A stretch of 21,211 nt of DNA, from positions 1 through 21,211 of IMG/VR virus record IMGVR_UViG_3300031952_002483; one strand, 5' to 3'. Every line of letters starts with the position of its first letter. The stretch's first letter is position 1. The notes below the pieces were generated by a model that saw only the letters and a program-made list of their open reading frames with translations, had not been told where the DNA came from and made no database searches. The position numbers were made by a program, and so were the translations under genes. This DNA comes from a virus. Below, piece after piece: positions 1 to 6,825 of the stretch.

Positions 1-33
1 AATGGCAAAAATTATTTTTTGTTTATCTGTCAC
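1..33 (-). CDS. 5' end of an unidentified gene, cut by the window edge
   Basis: Only about 11 codons are present, reading (M)TDKQKIIFAI and running off the left edge. The start is chosen from a strong ribosome binding site, AAAGGAGG, on the minus strand at about 42-50, with a GTG start nine bases downstream. An in-frame ATG two codons earlier (37-39) lies only three bases from the binding site and is less likely. No function can be assigned. It follows the ferritin/66-aa pair in the same direction and is probably part of the same transcript. Confidence 0.5.
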   Translation of the reverse strand, partial: MTDKQKIIFAI

Positions 34-52
34 ATCCATTCACCTCCTTTTC

Positions 53-82
53 AAGTAAAATATAATAAACCATATTTTACTT
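53..82 (-). other. 11-bp perfect inverted repeat between two genes
   Basis: Bases 53-63 and 72-82 are perfect reverse complements, separated by 8 bases. On the minus strand the hairpin lies just after the 66-aa gene and just before the ribosome binding site of the next gene. The stem is AT-rich and has no separate U-run, so it may be an RNA processing or stability element rather than a true terminator. Function is inferred. Confidence 0.5.
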
Positions 83-105
83 AAAGGTTCTATAGTAAAA
101 TACGC

Positions 106-306
106 TTACTTAAAAATTTTATATAATAATGGCAAATGCTCTAATGCATGTAATAATCCATCACTTTTGACAACCCAATAATTTTTATTTTGATCAATGT
201 GTATTACAGGGATTCCACAATATTTCATTAAATATAAGCCCATTCTTTTAGAACATTTATGCCAATCTTTTTTCATATCTTCTGTTGCATTCAAAATATA
301 ACACAT
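106..306 (-). CDS. small protein of unknown function (66 aa)
   Basis: An ATG at 306-304 begins one base after the stop of the ferritin gene, with AAAGGA six bases upstream inside the end of that gene, so the two are probably translationally coupled. The protein is short with no signal peptide or membrane segment. It has cysteines at residues 2, 18 and 30 and a C-terminal LPLLYKIFK segment. Short phage proteins with a similar Leu/Pro-rich end are familiar to me, but I know of no function. Tight coupling to ferritin could mean a shared role, or simply dense phage gene packing. Confidence 0.7.
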   Translation of the reverse strand: MCYILNATEDMKKDWHKCSKRMGLYLMKYCGIPVIHIDQNKNYWVVKSDGLLHALEHLPLLYKIFK

Positions 307-307
307 A

Positions 308-796
308 CTAATCCTTTAAAGACAAATCCCACAACATCACATTCATCCAATCTCCAGATGTAAGATTCGCTTTGTCTTGAAAATCAGTTGCTTCGGCATA
401 TTCTTGTCTTTGCAAAACAATCATTTGCCGCATAAATTCTTCGACAACGGGACAATCTTCGTCAATTGCCAATTCTTTAATTTCATCTAAAGATTGAGTT
501 GTCAAATACTCTCTCTCAAGATACTTATCTGCAATTTCAATAATTGAATTTATAGGAAAATCTATCCTATCAATTTCAGGAATTACAATAGGAGTATTTA
601 AATCAGTTAAAATATCGAATATCATTTTCGAATGACCAGTTTCCTCATCATGTTGAGACAGAAACATGTTCCCCAAATTATTAAATCCCTTATTTTTCAA
701 AAATCCCCCTAAAAACATATACAAATTAGCATTATATTTTTCGTGAGAAATTTGTTCGCAAATCGCATCCTTTAGTCCATCACTAATTAATTTCAC
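308..796 (-). CDS. ferritin (FtnA-like, 162 aa)
   Basis: Probable iron-storage ferritin: family members oxidise Fe(II) at a di-iron centre and mineralise iron inside a 24-subunit shell. The GTG start at 796 follows AGAGGAGG; a longer reading from 823 would place that binding site inside the gene. Length matches bacterial ferritins (about 165 aa). The ferroxidase ligands line up with E. coli FtnA (from memory) at a constant offset of +2: E19, E52, H55, E96, Q129 and E132. E51 is also present, but the outer third-site positions 128 and 131 are Leu and Gln instead of acidic. Signature stretches are HDEETGH (49-55) and IPEID (72-76). It lies downstream of a 50-aa basic protein and upstream of the coupled 66-aa gene in phage accessory territory. 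A catalase-like or Dps protein is unlikely given the ligand spacing. Confidence 0.88.
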   Translation of the reverse strand: MKLISDGLKDAICEQISHEKYNANLYMFLGGFLKNKGFNNLGNMFLSQHDEETGHSKMIFDILTDLNTPIVIPEIDRIDFPINSIIEIADKYLEREYLTTQSLDEIKELAIDEDCPVVEEFMRQMIVLQRQEYAEATDFQDKANLTSGDWMNVMLWDLSLKD

Positions 797-809
797 GGGA
801 TCACCTCCT

Positions 810-962
810 CTATTTGCTCTCAATCAATTTACTTACACTTCCCTTACCATTTGTTGTAATATGAACTCCTGTCTTATTATCTCTATGGAAAGAAGTAAAT
901 TTCCTAAATTTCTTTTTCTGTTTATTTAAATTCACTTTTGGACGTATTTCCCATATATCCAT
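810..962 (-). CDS. small basic protein of unknown function (50 aa)
   Basis: ATG at 962-960 is preceded by AAAGGGTG with good spacing, and the frame stays open to TAG at 810-812, right before the ferritin ribosome binding site. The protein starts MDIWEIRPKV and is rich in Lys and Arg (KQKKKFRKF at residues 15-23), with no Cys and no hydrophobic segment, suggesting a nucleic-acid-binding or structural role. I recognise no family. Placement between the holin-like gene and ferritin, in the same direction with tight spacing, supports it being a real gene. Confidence 0.65.
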   Translation of the reverse strand: MDIWEIRPKVNLNKQKKKFRKFTSFHRDNKTGVHITTNGKGSVSKLIESK

Positions 963-987
963 ATTTCACCCTTTCATAAATGCATCC

Positions 988-1014
988 ATCCCTCTCTACT
1001 CAAAAGAGAGGGAT
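988..1014 (-). other. 10-bp perfect stem-loop
   Basis: Bases 988-997 (ATCCCTCTCT) and 1005-1014 (AGAGAGGGAT) form a perfect 10-bp stem with a 7-base loop. On the minus strand it follows the holin-like gene and precedes the 50-aa gene. No U-run follows the stem, so an intrinsic terminator is unlikely; an RNA stabiliser or processing signal is more plausible. Confidence 0.6.
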
Positions 1015-1021
1015 TTCAGAT

Positions 1022-1044
1022 GGTATTCTACTTTGGTAGATACC
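1022..1044 (-). other. second stem-loop with one bulged base
   Basis: GGTAT(T)CTAC at 1022-1031 pairs with GTAGATACC at 1036-1044, leaving one bulged base and a 4-base loop. It lies between the stop of the holin-like gene and the 10-bp stem at 988-1014, giving two hairpins in tandem in the intergenic RNA. Its role is unknown. Confidence 0.5.
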
Positions 1045-1056
1045 CGCGTTACTTTT

Positions 1057-1398
1057 TTACTTCGAAAAAGATTTTCCAACTATTGGTATATTTGCACTTG
1101 ACAAAAGATTATGAGTAAATTGTGCACCACCCAATTGCAATACATACCCAAATACCACCAACAATACATCTGCTATTTTTCCAATTTGTGCATCTACATT
1201 TGGAATGTCAACCTGAGGTTGAAATACCCTTAGATAAAGCAATACAGAAATTCCCACAAGATTAAGAATAGCAGAGTAAATCTGTGCTTGTCCGTCCTGT
1301 ACTAATCCAGCAGTCTTTAAAATATTGATTATCGCTGCAACTAAAGCTGCAAACCCAACAAGCATACTAAACTGAATCAATAAATCACTAAAACTCAT
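1057..1398 (-). CDS. small membrane protein, possible holin (113 aa)
   Basis: The start at 1398 (MSFSDLL) is chosen because AAAGGAG lies nine bases upstream; a TTG further up would put that site inside the gene. Three hydrophobic stretches are visible: about residues 12-27 (VGFAALVAAIINIL), 43-57 (ILNLVGISVLLYL) and 76-93 (IADVLLVVFGYVLQLGG). The size and helical pattern fit phage holins, which form pores in the inner membrane at lysis, but no lysin is visible nearby and there is no diagnostic motif. It could equally be another small phage membrane protein. The gap upstream (1420-1520) contains an isolated GGAGGT with no start codon after it. Confidence 0.55.
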   Translation of the reverse strand: MSFSDLLIQFSMLVGFAALVAAIINILKTAGLVQDGQAQIYSAILNLVGISVLLYLRVFQPQVDIPNVDAQIGKIADVLLVVFGYVLQLGGAQFTHNLLSSANIPIVGKSFSK

Positions 1399-1520
1399 AT
1401 TATTATATTCTCCTTTCAAGAATCAATTGTAAAATTTAACAAATATATCAATCAAATATATAAATAATATATCTTAATATATTTTGTAATACCTCCATAT
1501 ATTTTTCTAAAGATTTGTTT

Positions 1521-2543
1521 TCAGAATTTTTTACTATAATATTGTGATTCTATCCAAGCATAAGTTTTTTCCATACCATCAAAAAGCAATGTGCTTGGTT
1601 GCCAATTAAGAACTGATTGAATAAAAGTATTGTCACTACTGCGACCCGTAACACCTATTGGAGCATTCAAATCATAATATCTTTCTAATTTAATTTCTGC
1701 GATATTTTCAGCAATATCTACCAAATCATTTATTGTCACCATTTCGCTCGACCCTAAATTAATAGGAGTCGCAACCAACTTGTCACAATGCATAATCTGA
1801 TCAATACCCTTTATACAATCGTCTATCCACATAAAACTACGAGTTTGTTTTCCGTTTCCCCATATTGTAATTTTATTTTTTTTGGTATATTTTGCTTCAA
1901 TCACTTTGCGAATAATCGCAGCAGGAGCTTTTTCACGACCCCCATCCCAACTTCCGCAATGTCCGTAGACATTATGAAAACGTGGAATAAAAGTTTTTAC
2001 ACATCTTTCAAACCAATATTCCTGACAAAACATTTCTGAGAGTAATTTTTCGAATCCGTAGCCTCGCTCTGACATAGCTGGATATGCATCAGATTCTTTT
2101 AAAGCACAATTATTAGAATCTTTTTGTAAATTTGTATTATAAACACAAGCAGAAGAAGAAAATAAATAACGTTTGACGCCAGTACGATAAGATGCTTCAA
2201 GCAAATGTGTATTTATTAAAATATTGCGCAAACATTCTACCCTGGAATTTTCAATAAATCCCATTCCGCCCATGTCTGCTGCAAGATTATAAACTTCTAC
2301 TGCATCTTTAGTAGCAATTATTGCATTTTCTTCTTTGCTCAAGTCTAAACATAAATTTTCAACACCACTTATACATTGATACCAATCTGAAATAGGTTTT
2401 ATATCTATTGCACGTATACGCACAAATCCTTGTTTATTAAAATAATTTACAAGATGACCACCAATAAAACCACCAGCGCCAGTAACAACTATTAAATCGT
2501 CTTTATATAATTCTGAATCTGTTGATGCTATTATATTAGTCAT
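1521..2543 (-). CDS. NAD-dependent epimerase/dehydratase, GDP-mannose 3,5-epimerase-like
   Basis: An extended short-chain dehydrogenase/reductase of 340 aa, predicted to act on a nucleotide sugar in the cytoplasm. The N-terminal Rossmann motif is VTGAGGFIGGHLV (about 20-32). The catalytic Tyr/Lys pair is in YGFEK, preceded by the Ser-rich FSSSACVY segment. Several segments resemble plant GDP-mannose 3,5-epimerase from memory: ADMGGMGFI, LKESDAYPA, RFHNVYG, GGREKAPAA, WGNGKQTRSF and the C-terminal GVTGRSSDN. In those enzymes it converts GDP-D-mannose to GDP-L-galactose or GDP-L-gulose. The ribosome binding site is weak (AAGG, seven bases before ATG). It sits just after the fibre/decoration genes, consistent with a role in decorating virions or altering host surface sugars. 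Substrate is inferred only; a related epimerase is possible. Confidence 0.85.
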   Translation of the reverse strand: MTNIIASTDSELYKDDLIVVTGAGGFIGGHLVNYFNKQGFVRIRAIDIKPISDWYQCISGVENLCLDLSKEENAIIATKDAVEVYNLAADMGGMGFIENSRVECLRNILINTHLLEASYRTGVKRYLFSSSACVYNTNLQKDSNNCALKESDAYPAMSERGYGFEKLLSEMFCQEYWFERCVKTFIPRFHNVYGHCGSWDGGREKAPAAIIRKVIEAKYTKKNKITIWGNGKQTRSFMWIDDCIKGIDQIMHCDKLVATPINLGSSEMVTINDLVDIAENIAEIKLERYYDLNAPIGVTGRSSDNTFIQSVLNWQPSTLLFDGMEKTYAWIESQYYSKKF

Positions 2544-2613
2544 TTATTTGCCTTATGTTATTATTGTTATTGTTTATTATATTATGATTTGATTATTTGA
2601 TTATTGTGTGTTA

Positions 2614-2973
2614 TTAATATGCTATCCAGAAAATTTTCTGGCCGGTTTGTACGCTATATGCCGCATTTGGAAGAATAGTAAAGCTTCCAGAAGCAGAAAT
2701 TACAACATACGGAGTTGCTGAACCAGAATAACTACCACTAGCACTATAAAGATTTACGATATATCCAGTTGCATCTGCTACCGCAGTATACAAAGTTATA
2801 CTTGAACCATTAGCTTGGGCTGCTGTTACGGTGTGGGATCCGCTTTTCATTTTTGCTGCTTGAAGTGTAATTATATTCGCTTGTGCGAGTGCTATGGCAG
2901 TTCCCGCTAAAGATCTGTGGAATGCTTCATTCATGTGATTAACTGCTGTAAGTTGACTGCCTGATAAAGTCAT
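2614..2973 (-). CDS. small putative virion protein, paralogue of the next gene upstream (119 aa)
   Basis: ATG at 2973 follows AAGGAG. The N-terminal third is helical (QLTAVNHMNEAFHRSLAGTAIALAQ) and the rest is predicted beta, with SGS triplets (KSGSHTV, SASGSYSGS, SASGSF) and an aromatic C-terminus ending FWIAY. The same plan is seen in the 114-aa protein immediately upstream (…MNKSAQQSALGTAIKTL… ending INWVVY), so the two are tandem duplicates that have diverged. Position after a fibre-type gene and composition suggest a capsid decoration or fibre-tip protein; no named family is recognised. Confidence 0.65.
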   Translation of the reverse strand: MTLSGSQLTAVNHMNEAFHRSLAGTAIALAQANIITLQAAKMKSGSHTVTAAQANGSSITLYTAVADATGYIVNLYSASGSYSGSATPYVVISASGSFTILPNAAYSVQTGQKIFWIAY

Positions 2974-2995
2974 AATATTTTTCTCCTTTTTGTAA

Positions 2996-3340
2996 TTAGT
3001 AGACGACCCAGTTGATACGGTCTAAAGCCGTGACGGTATATCCGGCATTCGCTGTGATTGTTAATGCACAACTGGATGTAGTTACATATCCAGTAAAATA
3101 TAAGCGAGATCCAGATCTGTAAACATCTAAGACATATCCCTTGCTTGTTTCTACCCCAGTTGGTATGCTTAGAGCAGACGCATTTGCGTGGGCGACTGTC
3201 ACACTCATACTTCCCGACCGCATCTCCATTAAAGTTTCGGTATCAGTACCTAATGTTTTAATAGCAGTTCCAAGCGCACTTTGTTGGGCGCTTTTGTTCA
3301 TGCGATTAATTACAGTTGCTTGTGTTGACGAAATACTCAT
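2996..3340 (-). CDS. small putative virion protein, tandem paralogue (114 aa)
   Basis: ATG at 3340 follows AAAGGAGG. Residues 1-35 form a helical segment (QATVINRMNKSAQQSALGTAIKTL). The remainder is beta-rich, with RSGSM, RSGSR and a final VTALDRINWVVY. Shared plan with the downstream 119-aa protein: an MN…A…LGTAI/AGTAI helix, an SGS followed by a TV.A.AN segment, a GY(I/V).(N/D)(L/V)Y segment, and a W(V/I)(V/A)Y end. This supports gene duplication. A structural role (decoration or fibre attachment) is inferred from neighbours and composition, not from a known domain. Confidence 0.65.
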   Translation of the reverse strand: MSISSTQATVINRMNKSAQQSALGTAIKTLGTDTETLMEMRSGSMSVTVAHANASALSIPTGVETSKGYVLDVYRSGSRLYFTGYVTTSSCALTITANAGYTVTALDRINWVVY

Positions 3341-3367
3341 TTTTCCTCCTTTAAGAAAAATCTTTTC

Positions 3368-3409
3368 GTATGCGGAGCCAGAGATGAATAATCATTCTCC
3401 GTTACATAC
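3368..3409 (-). other. long imperfect stem-loop in the leader of the 114-aa gene
   Basis: Bases 3368-3377 (GTATGCGGAG) pair with 3397-3401 plus 3405-3409 (CTCCG and CATAC), with a 3-base bulge. A short inner hairpin (ATGA/TCAT) lies between them. The element sits between the end of the homing endonuclease gene and the ribosome binding site at about 3345-3352, so it may influence translation or mark the junction of the inserted endonuclease gene. Confidence 0.45.
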
Positions 3410-3439
3410 AATTATAATTTCAAGAATATGATTTATATT

Positions 3440-4336
3440 TCATATCCCGTAAATATCTTTGTAAAAACCATTTTTTACTTTATAAACAGTATGTTTTTCT
3501 ATATTTAATTCCTTTGCTATTTTAGTCCCAAAAATTCCCATATCTAACATATCTCTTATTTGTTGAACCTTTTCTTCTTTCAATATATTATGATTATTTA
3601 TTCCAGAATGAGATTCTACCAATTTTTGTATGGTTTCAGCGGAGGGACGTTTTCCCAAATGGGATTCTCTTTGCTTTTGTCTAGTTTTGTCAGATGCTTT
3701 TTTGCCAAACAAGGGATGGTTTTCACCAGAAAAATCAGCATGATTATCTATCATTTTTTGTATTGTTTCAGGAGAAGGATGTTTTCCAGTGTTTGCTTCT
3801 CTTATTTTTTGTATAGATTCTTCAGTATGTTTTCTGCCAGTACTAGATTCCCTATTTTTTTGCTTAGATTCTTCTGTGTGTCTCCTTCCTGCGCTTCTTT
3901 CCCTATTCATTTGATTCATTTCATCTGTGCGTCTTTTACCAGTATTTGCGATGGATATTTTTAACTTCGTTTCTTCCCTATGTTTATACCCTCTTACACA
4001 TTGTCCTCCCCAAGTCTTATTATATCCCCATTCTGAAATATGAGAACGAAATTCCTTGATCCAAAACACTTCTCTTTCATTTAATAATTCAGTGGGACAT
4101 TCTTCTAAAATAAAAAACTTAAAATTTTCTTTTCCTACTTCATTCCATGCAATTTGAAAATATTCGCTGTCGTTATTGTTTTTTAAGTCTCTAAAGTGCT
4201 CATTTTTTCTTCTTTTTAAAAGTTGCCCTTGTCCAACGTATGGTTTTCCATCAATTAAATTCTCGAAACAATATATTCCACTACAGCTACCACTTGTTCC
4301 AATATAATAATTATCAACTAACAACAACATATCCAT
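3440..4336 (-). CDS. GIY-YIG homing endonuclease with NUMOD3 repeats (copy 1, 298 aa)
   Basis: A free-standing mobile endonuclease predicted to cut a specific phage DNA site and promote its own copying by repair. The N-terminal nuclease has G20-I21-Y22, Y33-V34-G35, basic residues in LLKRRKNEH (39-47) and the likely metal-binding Glu E89 in EREVFWI. WGYNKTWGG follows at 103-111. Residues 115-230 carry repeated NUMOD3-type units (HTEES.QK.RE, SPETIQKM), and the end is a helix-turn-helix (KIAKELNIEKHTVYKVKNG). The start follows AAAAGGAA at about eight bases. The first 30 residues are nearly identical to copy 2 (6826-7845), at DNA level too, so the genes share a recent origin. It is inserted between the fibre gene and the 114-aa gene and carries the structured leader at 4345-4439. 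Confidence 0.92.
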   Translation of the reverse strand: MDMLLLVDNYYIGTSGSCSGIYCFENLIDGKPYVGQGQLLKRRKNEHFRDLKNNNDSEYFQIAWNEVGKENFKFFILEECPTELLNEREVFWIKEFRSHISEWGYNKTWGGQCVRGYKHREETKLKISIANTGKRRTDEMNQMNRERSAGRRHTEESKQKNRESSTGRKHTEESIQKIREANTGKHPSPETIQKMIDNHADFSGENHPLFGKKASDKTRQKQRESHLGKRPSAETIQKLVESHSGINNHNILKEEKVQQIRDMLDMGIFGTKIAKELNIEKHTVYKVKNGFYKDIYGI

Positions 4337-4344
4337 ATCAACAA

Positions 4345-4439
4345 TTCCTTTTGGATTCCAATGAAAATTTACGGGAGTAGGATTGCGAGTGGAATCTCTC
4401 GTCTTCAGACGGGTAATTAATCCGTCCTATCCTACCCCC
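4345..4439 (-). promoter_or_regulatory. candidate cis-regulatory RNA: three-way junction plus pseudoknot at the ribosome binding site (copy 1)
   Basis: On the minus strand the leader can fold as follows. Outer helix P1: 4429-4439 with 4373-4383, 11 bp including one G·U. P2: 4422-4426 with 4408-4412 (GACGG/CCGTC). Junction TGAAGA. P3: 4398-4401 with 4386-4389 (CGAG/CTCG) and loop AGATTCCA. Loop bases 4390-4396 (GATTCCA) are fully complementary to 4354-4360 (TGGAATC), which lies one base before the AAAAGGAA ribosome binding site. The same architecture with different paired bases is found before copy 2 at 7854-7938. Structure is inferred from pairing in two copies; no known riboswitch or ribozyme is recognised. 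Confidence 0.7.
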
Positions 4440-4455
4440 TCCAATAAATCACTCT

Positions 4456-4479
4456 AAAGTACCCAAAACAGGGTACCTT
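4456..4479 (-). terminator. stem-loop after the fibre gene, weak terminator candidate
   Basis: AAGGTACCC on the minus strand pairs with GGGTACTTT across a 6-base loop, giving 9 bp with one G·U. It begins 20 bases after the stop of the 535-aa fibre gene. The following sequence has only a short, interrupted T stretch, so termination would be partial at best; it may mark the 3' end of the structural message ahead of the endonuclease leader. Confidence 0.45.
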
Positions 4480-4499
4480 AAACAAATAAAATCCTTATT

Positions 4500-6107
4500 T
4501 CATTCATAAATTACTGTTACAGAAGCGTTTGCGCTATCAACTATTAATCTCAATCCATTGAAGAATGGAAGTCCGCTACATGGAATCGTATAAGGCGTTG
4601 TAGTAGCATTGCTAGCAACCATTGACATAATTACAGGTGTAGTTCCTGATAATGTGTCTGCTAATGTAATTACCGCCGTATTTGCAACAGAATTTACAAT
4701 AATAGAATGTAAATTTCCAGCACCCAATTTTAAACTACTTCCGGCAGTTTGACCAGACGGAAAATAAAAACTTGTAGGCTGAGATATATAATTACCAAGC
4801 CTATAAATAGTTGCGCTTCTAATATTCATTTGAATTACAGAAGTAGAACTACCGCTATTCAAATTCTCAAATCTTAGAGGAAGAGTCAAAGTGTCAGTCC
4901 AAGTAGTAGCCGATGCAGAAACAATATGTAACAATTCTGCCCCTATCGTAAACCATACCTTGGTATTATCCCAATAAATCTCATAAGCCTGAACGCTTTC
5001 ATCTATAGGTAATACAATTGTTTTCCCCAAATGCCCATTAAAAGATCCGCTGATAACTGGAGTATCTACTCCTGTTTTACGAGTAACGATTCTGGGAGTT
5101 GTTCCATTGAGTTCAAAAAAACATCCGTCCGTTGTAGTAAATGCTCCCCACCTTCGTAAATTATTAGCAGAACCACTATCTGGAATACGCATCACTACCC
5201 TTGCACGGTTAGCTGCTCCACCTAAATATCTAGCAGATCTAAATGATTGTAAAGAAATTCCCGCATTTATCTGAGAACCTGTACTTAATACTACTTGAGA
5301 TCCTTGAGGAACAACTGATCCAGATCCACTACCAGCAGTCCAATATACAACATCTAAAACAGAACCGGAAAAACTAGACCCTACTAATCTAACTGGAGAA
5401 ATTGCTCTTTGTTCACCAGAGGGAGTGTTTTCTACAAAAAATCCATAGTCATCTTGTAGTTCCTGTACTGAAACCCTAAGATCACCATGGTCTGTTAAAC
5501 TTCTGGGTAGTGCTTCTACAATAGGACACAACACAGACTGTAATCTAAAAACACTAGTGGCCGTATTGCTAATATTTTTTACAATAGTTCTAAAATAACT
5601 ACTGACTGTTTGTACAGTTATTCCAAAATTGCCAACACTGGTACGATAAGTATATTCATCACTAATATCCCAGCGAAGATTATCTGGACTTTGCTGTATA
5701 TAAATTGTACAGTTTTGATCTGTGAACAAAGACACCTGAATACCCGCAACTCCAAATGTAGATTGCCCCAGTCCTACGAAAGAACCACTTGCCGCTATTA
5801 CTGAACCCGACCAGCTATTGGATGCACTTTCAACTACATTTTGAGAAATTGTCATAGAACCACTGACAAGTTGTAATATAGAGCCGCTAAGAACACTTAC
5901 TGAACCACTAATTGGTTGAGTTGCAGGGAAATTTCCAACATTGACTGAACCACTAGTTGTAACTATTACAGATCCACTTGAAACAGTGGTTACCGAACCA
6001 CTAATAGATTGAATAGTCGGGAAATTGCTAACAACCACTGATCCACTTGCCATAATTACTGAGCCACTAAAAACAATAATATCTGTATTTCCATCATTTA
6101 TTGGCAT
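4500..6107 (-). CDS. phage fibre protein with SGS and NFP-x-x-Q repeats (535 aa)
   Basis: A predicted virion fibre or whisker protein. Residues 1-90 are made of short beta repeats: SGSV recurs every 7-12 residues and two copies of (S/G)NFP..Q.ISGSV are visible (VSNFPTIQSISGSV, VGNFPATQPISGSV). Such NFPATQ-type repeats are familiar from phage tail fibres. The body (about 95-450) is a mixed beta region, rich in Ser/Thr/Val and without Cys-rich motifs, that could include a carbohydrate-binding sandwich (DNTKVWFTIGAELLHIV). The C-terminal third is hydrophobic beta. About fifteen Ser-Gly-Ser triplets occur in all. The start follows TAGGAG and overlaps the stop region of the 100-aa gene, indicating coupled translation. 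Exact virion location cannot be told from sequence. Confidence 0.75.
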   Translation of the reverse strand: MPINDGNTDIIVFSGSVIMASGSVVVSNFPTIQSISGSVTTVSSGSVIVTTSGSVNVGNFPATQPISGSVSVLSGSILQLVSGSMTISQNVVESASNSWSGSVIAASGSFVGLGQSTFGVAGIQVSLFTDQNCTIYIQQSPDNLRWDISDEYTYRTSVGNFGITVQTVSSYFRTIVKNISNTATSVFRLQSVLCPIVEALPRSLTDHGDLRVSVQELQDDYGFFVENTPSGEQRAISPVRLVGSSFSGSVLDVVYWTAGSGSGSVVPQGSQVVLSTGSQINAGISLQSFRSARYLGGAANRARVVMRIPDSGSANNLRRWGAFTTTDGCFFELNGTTPRIVTRKTGVDTPVISGSFNGHLGKTIVLPIDESVQAYEIYWDNTKVWFTIGAELLHIVSASATTWTDTLTLPLRFENLNSGSSTSVIQMNIRSATIYRLGNYISQPTSFYFPSGQTAGSSLKLGAGNLHSIIVNSVANTAVITLADTLSGTTPVIMSMVASNATTTPYTIPCSGLPFFNGLRLIVDSANASVTVIYE

Positions 6108-6117
6108 TTATTATCTC

Positions 6118-6420
6118 CTACTTATAAAGACAATAATATCTTAAAGTTATTGGAGACCCTCCAATAAGTGTAATATCATGGATAACTAACCCATCAATAG
6201 AAATTGAATCATTGGCTGCAACATACACAATCCCGCCGTCATTAATCTGAGCATAAATTGCAGAACCGCTAGCATACAACATCAATGAATTAACATCTAG
6301 CTGATTCCCCGCAGCATTTTTAAATGTAATTTTTTCATTAGCAGAAGTAGTCGATATCCAAGTCGTATCGCTACCAGAAACACTAGAAATAAAACCAAAA
6401 CTTGAAATAGGGGCAATCAT
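6118..6420 (-). CDS. small putative virion protein (100 aa)
   Basis: Starts with MIAPISSFGF and has VSGSDTTW, YASGSAIYA and a C-terminal TLRYYCLYK; predicted all-beta with no membrane segment. ATG at 6420 lies 14 bases after AAAAGGAGG, which is long, and a TTG-AAA-TAA mini-frame sits between them. The stop overlaps the ribosome binding site of the 535-aa fibre gene, so the two are probably co-translated and may work together, for instance as an adaptor or decoration subunit. No named family recognised. Expression may be controlled by the hairpin at 6435-6470. Confidence 0.65.
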   Translation of the reverse strand: MIAPISSFGFISSVSGSDTTWISTTSANEKITFKNAAGNQLDVNSLMLYASGSAIYAQINDGGIVYVAANDSISIDGLVIHDITLIGGSPITLRYYCLYK

Positions 6421-6434
6421 ATTATTTCAATTAT

Positions 6435-6470
6435 CCTCCTTTTAATTTAAAAAATCCTCCAAAAAGGAGG
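6435..6470 (-). terminator. terminator-like hairpin that competes with a ribosome-binding-site-blocking hairpin
   Basis: On the minus strand CCTCC (6466-6470) pairs with GGAGG (6456-6460) across TTTTT and is followed by six T's, an intrinsic-terminator shape with a short stem. The same CCTCC plus its T's (6462-6470) is also perfectly complementary over nine bases to AAAAGGAGG (6435-6443), the ribosome binding site of the 100-aa gene. The two pairings exclude each other. Termination, or masking of the binding site, are both plausible; neither is shown. Confidence 0.6.
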
Positions 6471-6513
6471 TATAATATTATCATTTCATATCAGATATAA
6501 TAAAATTGTTGTT

Positions 6514-6795
6514 TTATTCTACAATCATCCAATCCTCAGCAAGAATATCTGTTTGACTTGCTAACCATGGAATTAATTTATTATCAACAGTTTTCATTAC
6601 AATAAAATTTTCAAGATAACTTTGAACTCCATCATAACGTTTATTAAATTCAATTGATTGTTCTTTATAATTTGTATCCGTTGCATAGGCTAAAACAAGC
6701 CACATTCCTTTTCCATTCCAACCAATTCTTGCAACTCTTTTTCCAAGTTTTAAATAATAAAGAGCATCTTCAAAAGAACATAGTTTTTCTTTCAT
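6514..6795 (-). CDS. tad2: Tad2-family (DUF2829) Thoeris anti-defence protein
   Basis: A 93-aa cytoplasmic protein of the DUF2829 family. Tad2 members bind and sequester the cyclic-ADP-ribose-type signal of Thoeris immunity, so the ThsA effector is not activated. Visible family marks: SFEDALYYLKLGKRVAR near the N-terminus, GWNGKGMWLVL (25-35), VMKTVDNKLIPWLASQTDILAEDW near the C-terminus, and the usual length of 70-100 aa. The start follows AAAGGTGG with good spacing. It lies between the second homing endonuclease and the fibre genes, with a terminator-like hairpin right after it, so endonuclease and tad2 may form one inserted unit. Family membership is clear; activity against Thoeris in this phage's host is inferred. 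Confidence 0.87.
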   Translation of the reverse strand: MKEKLCSFEDALYYLKLGKRVARIGWNGKGMWLVLAYATDTNYKEQSIEFNKRYDGVQSYLENFIVMKTVDNKLIPWLASQTDILAEDWMIVE

Positions 6796-6825
6796 TATAT
6801 ATTACCACCTTTTTCAATAAAATTT

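Noticed and set aside
1420-1520. Additional small gene after an isolated GGAGGT
   Set aside because: No ATG, GTG or TTG follows within a workable distance.
4386-4412. IS200/605-type guide RNA end on the plus strand (GGAATCTCTCGTC…)
   Set aside because: The plus-strand hairpin is not kept in the second copy, whereas minus-strand pairing is preserved in both, and no tnpB is nearby.
4345-4439. Hammerhead ribozyme for the three-way junction
   Set aside because: The CUGAUGA and GAAA core sequences needed for a hammerhead are absent.
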